Positions 61,065-64,000 of a stretch of DNA of 64,000 bases are shown piece after piece (the first letter of the stretch is position 1; each line of letters begins with the position of its first letter). Below the pieces are notes generated by a model, which was given only the letters and a program-made list of their open reading frames with translations, searched no databases and was not told where the DNA came from. Position numbers and translations under genes: made by a program. Location of the stretch: contig RSEE01000073.1 in NCBI GenBank assembly GCA_003971905.1, positions 1 to 64,000 of the forward strand, given 5' to 3'. Origin of the DNA: Moniliella sp. 'wahieum'. Its lineage: Eukaryota; Basidiomycota; Moniliellomycetes; Moniliellales; Moniliellaceae.

Positions 61065-63122
61065 ATGCCGACTGTGACTGTGGACAAGCAGCGCTTCTTC
61101 CAGGCGATCGGAGCCGCGCCCGGCTACACGTCGCAAGAGTTCGACGAGCTTTGCTTCCAGTTCGGCATTGAGCTCGACGAGGACACTGAGCTCGAGGCGG
61201 CCAAGGCTGGCCAGAAGTTGCCGCCCGGCACGCGGCCCGAGCTCAAGATCGACATCCCGGCCAACCGGTACGACATGCTGTGCCACGAAGGCATTTCGCG
61301 TGCTCTCAATGTGTACCTTGGCCGTGCTGAGCCGCCGCAGTACCGGCTTGCCACCCCAAAGACAAGCGATGGCCAGCCGCTCGAGATCCACGTGACGCCC
61401 AACCCGTCCCAGGTGCGGCCTTACATCCAGGGCGCTGTCCTGCGTGGCATCAAGTTCACGCCGGAAAACTATGCCAGCTTCATTGATCTGCAGGACAAGT
61501 TGCACCAGAACCTGGCTCGTCGCCGCACGCTCGTTTCCATGGGCACCCACGACCTCGACACCATCACCGGTCCGTTCACCTACGATGCCAAGCCGCCGAA
61601 GGACATCAAGTTTGTCCCGTTGAACCAGACCCAGGCTGTGGATGGAAACGAGCTGATGGCGCTGTACGAGCACGATAGTCACCTCAAGCCCTACCTTCCC
61701 ATCATTCGTGACAAGCCCGTCTACCCCGTCGTGCTCGACTCCAAGGGCACGGTGTGCTCCTTGCCCCCCATCATCAACTCGGAGCATTCCAAGATCACGC
61801 TCAATACAACCGACGTCTTTATTGAGATTACAGCCATTGACGAAACACGTCTGGCATTTGCGATGAACATTCTTGTCACGATGTTTTCCGAGTACTGTGC
61901 TGAGCCGTTTGCCATCGAGCCGGTCAAGGTTGTTTATCCCGATGGCAAGACCCACATCACGCCGGACCTGTCTTCGCGCAAGACGAGTGTCAAGACGTCC
62001 TATGTCAATGGTACCGGTACCGGTCTGCAGCTCACCCCTGAGGAATTGGCCGCGCTGCTGGTTAAGATGGGTCACCAGACGCGGGTGCCGCAAGGCACCC
62101 AGGCTGGGCCTGAGGGTGAGGTCGAGGTTGACATTCCGTGCACCCGGCCCGACGTGCTGGCTGCGTGTGACTTGTTGGAAGATGCGGCGGTGGCATATGG
62201 GTTCGATAACTTGAAGCGCCGTTTCCCGGATGTAGGGGGCGTGGGCAAGCCGCTGCCGATCAACAAGTTGGGGGATGTGGTCCGTACCGAACTTGCGCTA
62301 GCCGGATGGATCGAAGTCTTGTCGCTCATCCTGTGTTCGGAGGAGGAAAACTTTGCTGCGCTGCGCAAGAAGGATGATGATTCGGCTGTCAAGTTGGAGA
62401 ATCCCAAGACGAACGAGTTTGGGGTGGTGCGTACCTCGCTCCTGCCTGGTCTGCTCAAGACGGTACGGGAGAACAGGAAACATGCGCTTCCTCTGCGCTT
62501 GTTTGAAGTGCAGGACATTGTGACCAAGACAACTGCTGCTGAGGCCGATCCTTCCTCGCCTCTTTTCCTCCCTGATGCGGTGGATGTCGGATCGAAGAAT
62601 CAGCGCCACGCGGCCGTGCTCTATTCCAACCGGACAGCCAACTTTGAGATTGTGCACGGAGCTTTGGACCAACTGATGCGCAAACTGGAGGTGCCTCGAA
62701 TCCACTCGCAGGATGCTCAGGCGGACCAGGGGTGGTACCTCGAGCAATCGGACGAGCCTACGTTCTGGCCTGTGCAGTGCGCCTCGATTGTCTACCGCCC
62801 TGCCTCCCAGTCTGAGGAAGGGAAGCAGGCTTCAACTTCGAGCGGTACGTCGGCCCTTGAGACGCTTGGCACCAAGTTGGCTGCTGCCCTTCCGGGCCAG
62901 ATGGAGAATGCTACGGAGATCACGGGGGGGCCGGAGGAATTTGTCAACCGCACCTCGGCGTCCGTCTCGCTGCGCCGGAAGCCCAAGGCCACCAACCCAA
63001 AAGCCACGAGCCGGGACCGGGTCATTGGTCACATTGGCGTCCTCCATCCCGAAGTGCTGCAGAACTTCTCGATCGACTATCCTTGCTCGGCATTCGAGTT
63101 GGACATTGAGGCGTTCTTGTAA
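61065..63122 (+). CDS. FRS1: Cytosolic phenylalanyl-tRNA synthetase beta subunit
   Basis: An intronless frame of 685 residues from the Met at 61065 (MPTVTVDKQRFFQAIG, the standard N-terminus; 28 in-frame codons upstream are leader). Domains: N-terminal B1 region; B3/4 domain (about 110-270, KPVYPVVLDSKGTVCSLPPI), which in the family contributes to editing; B5 (about 320-390, VDIPCTRPDVLAACDLLEDA and AYGFDNLKRRFP); then the catalytic-like core (ELALAGWIEVLSLILCSEEE, VRTSLLPGLLKTVRENRK). It pairs with the alpha subunit to charge tRNA-Phe. It is about 90 residues longer than yeast Frs1; a low-complexity insertion at about 588-648 (GTSALETLGTKLAAALPGQ to KATNPKATSR) accounts for most of this. No damage seen. 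Confidence 0.95.
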   Translation: MPTVTVDKQRFFQAIGAAPGYTSQEFDELCFQFGIELDEDTELEAAKAGQKLPPGTRPELKIDIPANRYDMLCHEGISRALNVYLGRAEPPQYRLATPKTSDGQPLEIHVTPNPSQVRPYIQGAVLRGIKFTPENYASFIDLQDKLHQNLARRRTLVSMGTHDLDTITGPFTYDAKPPKDIKFVPLNQTQAVDGNELMALYEHDSHLKPYLPIIRDKPVYPVVLDSKGTVCSLPPIINSEHSKITLNTTDVFIEITAIDETRLAFAMNILVTMFSEYCAEPFAIEPVKVVYPDGKTHITPDLSSRKTSVKTSYVNGTGTGLQLTPEELAALLVKMGHQTRVPQGTQAGPEGEVEVDIPCTRPDVLAACDLLEDAAVAYGFDNLKRRFPDVGGVGKPLPINKLGDVVRTELALAGWIEVLSLILCSEEENFAALRKKDDDSAVKLENPKTNEFGVVRTSLLPGLLKTVRENRKHALPLRLFEVQDIVTKTTAAEADPSSPLFLPDAVDVGSKNQRHAAVLYSNRTANFEIVHGALDQLMRKLEVPRIHSQDAQADQGWYLEQSDEPTFWPVQCASIVYRPASQSEEGKQASTSSGTSALETLGTKLAAALPGQMENATEITGGPEEFVNRTSASVSLRRKPKATNPKATSRDRVIGHIGVLHPEVLQNFSIDYPCSAFELDIEAFL

Positions 63123-63684
63123 TGGGCTGTGGGCTCGCCATACTAGGTTTGGGGGATTGCATGCCAGCACGCTTCATCCTTCTTTGTTCGCCATACGTCC
63201 CATAGGTGGTGGGCTTTCCGTAGAGATGCAAAGGTACACGCGCCTGCTTATTGCGCTAATGTAAAGAGGCCTCTCCAAAGAGGATCACCCTATTAAGTTT
63301 CAGACGAGTGAAAAAAAGCTTCTTTGAGGAGCGTGCATCATCGATCATCCAAAAAAGCCCGCCCCCGCATAATTTTCGCAACTGCTACCTACCTACCACC
63401 TACTCTTCCACCATGCATCCCGGACGGATGGTCGCAGCCCCGACGATGGGCATGCGTACTGGGCTTCTTCGCCGCGCAGGTCTGATCATCCATCCTTTTC
63501 TGCTGGCCAGCCAAGGCCAGCGGAAGACCAGCACTTCCTCCGTCAGAACATCGCCCAGCGCTACGAGTGCCAACCCGCCACCTCCCACCACAGAGCACAA
63601 GGGCGAAACAAAACAAGGGGGAACAGGCCAGCCAACGATGAAGGGGAGGGGAAACAACCGCCTTGCGAAAAAGGGAACCCCAAG
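63123..63684. other. FRS1-PUS1 intergenic region and PUS1 leader
   Basis: Contains an ORF at 63308-63688 in a different frame from PUS1. From its Met at 63413 it reads like a mitochondrial presequence (GRMVAAPTMGMRTGLLRRAG). It overlaps the PUS1 start by the ATGA bases. The PUS1 frame is itself open back to at least 63410 but has no ATG there. Confidence 0.4.
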
Positions 63685-64000
63685 ATGAGCAAGTGGGTTC
63701 AGGAACGTTCCCATGAGCTGGGCAAGCAAGTGGCTCGTTCGGACTTGAACCAGGGACTTCTGCATAAATCTGAGGGATGGCAGCCCAAGGTTCAACCCGC
63801 CGGGCAGCTTGCCCGTGCCCCACTTTCTGGGGATAGAGGCGATACGCGGAAGCACAAGTGCGCTGTGGTCGTGGGCTATGCGGGGACAGGATACAAAGGT
63901 TCCCAGGTCAACATGGGCGTAGAGACGATTGAAGGGGATGTGTTTGCTGCGATGGCCGCGGCTGGTGCTGTGTCCGAGTCCAATGCTGTCAACCCTGCCA
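63685..64000 (+). CDS. PUS1: tRNA pseudouridine synthase Pus1 (5' part)
   Basis: The frame from the Met at 63685 (MSKWVQERSHELGKQVARSD) runs off the window after about 105 codons. The block RKHKCAVVVGYAGTGYKGSQ and GVETIEGDVFAAM matches the start of the eukaryotic TruA/Pus1 fold (usual pattern KRKVA...GYCGTGYHGMQ). Pus1 makes pseudouridine in tRNAs and some snRNAs and mRNAs in nucleus and mitochondria. The catalytic Asp lies beyond the window. The start is the first ATG in frame; a longer product from an upstream spliced exon is possible. Confidence 0.85.
   Translation, partial: MSKWVQERSHELGKQVARSDLNQGLLHKSEGWQPKVQPAGQLARAPLSGDRGDTRKHKCAVVVGYAGTGYKGSQVNMGVETIEGDVFAAMAAAGAVSESNAVNPA

Noticed and set aside
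63700-63790. tRNA-like T-loop (GGTTCAAGTCC) on the minus strand
   Set aside because: The flanking bases do not form a T stem or acceptor stem, and the plus strand is PUS1 coding sequence.

Overview
The window is one end of a chromosome from a filamentous or yeast-like fungus, most likely a basidiomycete (inference). Base 1 starts with CCCTAA-type telomere repeats. Genes carry short GT...AG introns of about 65-110 bases. The proteins are fungal: ChAPs exomer subunit, Sac7-type RhoGAP, OPT oligopeptide transporters, Kap123-type importin and a chromodomain Ty3/gypsy element. Species cannot be fixed from sequence alone.

Layout. 1-440: telomere and a 40-bp subtelomeric tandem array. 752-2740: RhoGAP gene. 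3100-10900: gene-free subtelomere with long poly-G tracts, small direct repeats and two coding-like fragments. 10930-19240: a Ty1/copia fossil split by a nested Ty3/gypsy chromovirus (12437-18082) with both LTRs and a 5-bp target duplication. 20483-23402: decayed OPT transporter. 24792-24888: intron-containing tRNA-Leu(AAG). 28887-38597: a compact core of conserved genes: ARF1, a peroxisomal-type acyl-CoA synthetase, a Kap123/importin-4 and an IPP-2/Glc8-like phosphatase inhibitor. 38.9-50.7 kb: gene-poor DNA packed with short period-7 palindromic arrays, holding one candidate unknown gene (43678-44991). 50763-53534: a second decayed OPT transporter. 55293-57090: single-pass membrane protein. 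58292-60766: ChAPs (Bch1/Bud7-like). 61065-63122: cytosolic Phe-tRNA synthetase beta. 63685 to the end: start of PUS1.

Links between genes. ARF1 and the ChAPs protein act together in yeast exomer trafficking; they are 30 kb apart here and not in a cluster. The ChAPs and FRS1 genes are divergent and share a 300-base promoter. KAP123 and the IPP-2-like gene converge. The two OPT copies share intron positions and are both frame-broken, while the neighbouring housekeeping genes are clean.

The strongest unexplained signal is the field of heptad arrays: many different 7-base units, mostly a 6-base palindrome plus one base, repeated 2-8 times, and in places switching from one word to another without losing the 7-base register. 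I know of no described element with this design, but I could not search databases or compute genome-wide statistics.
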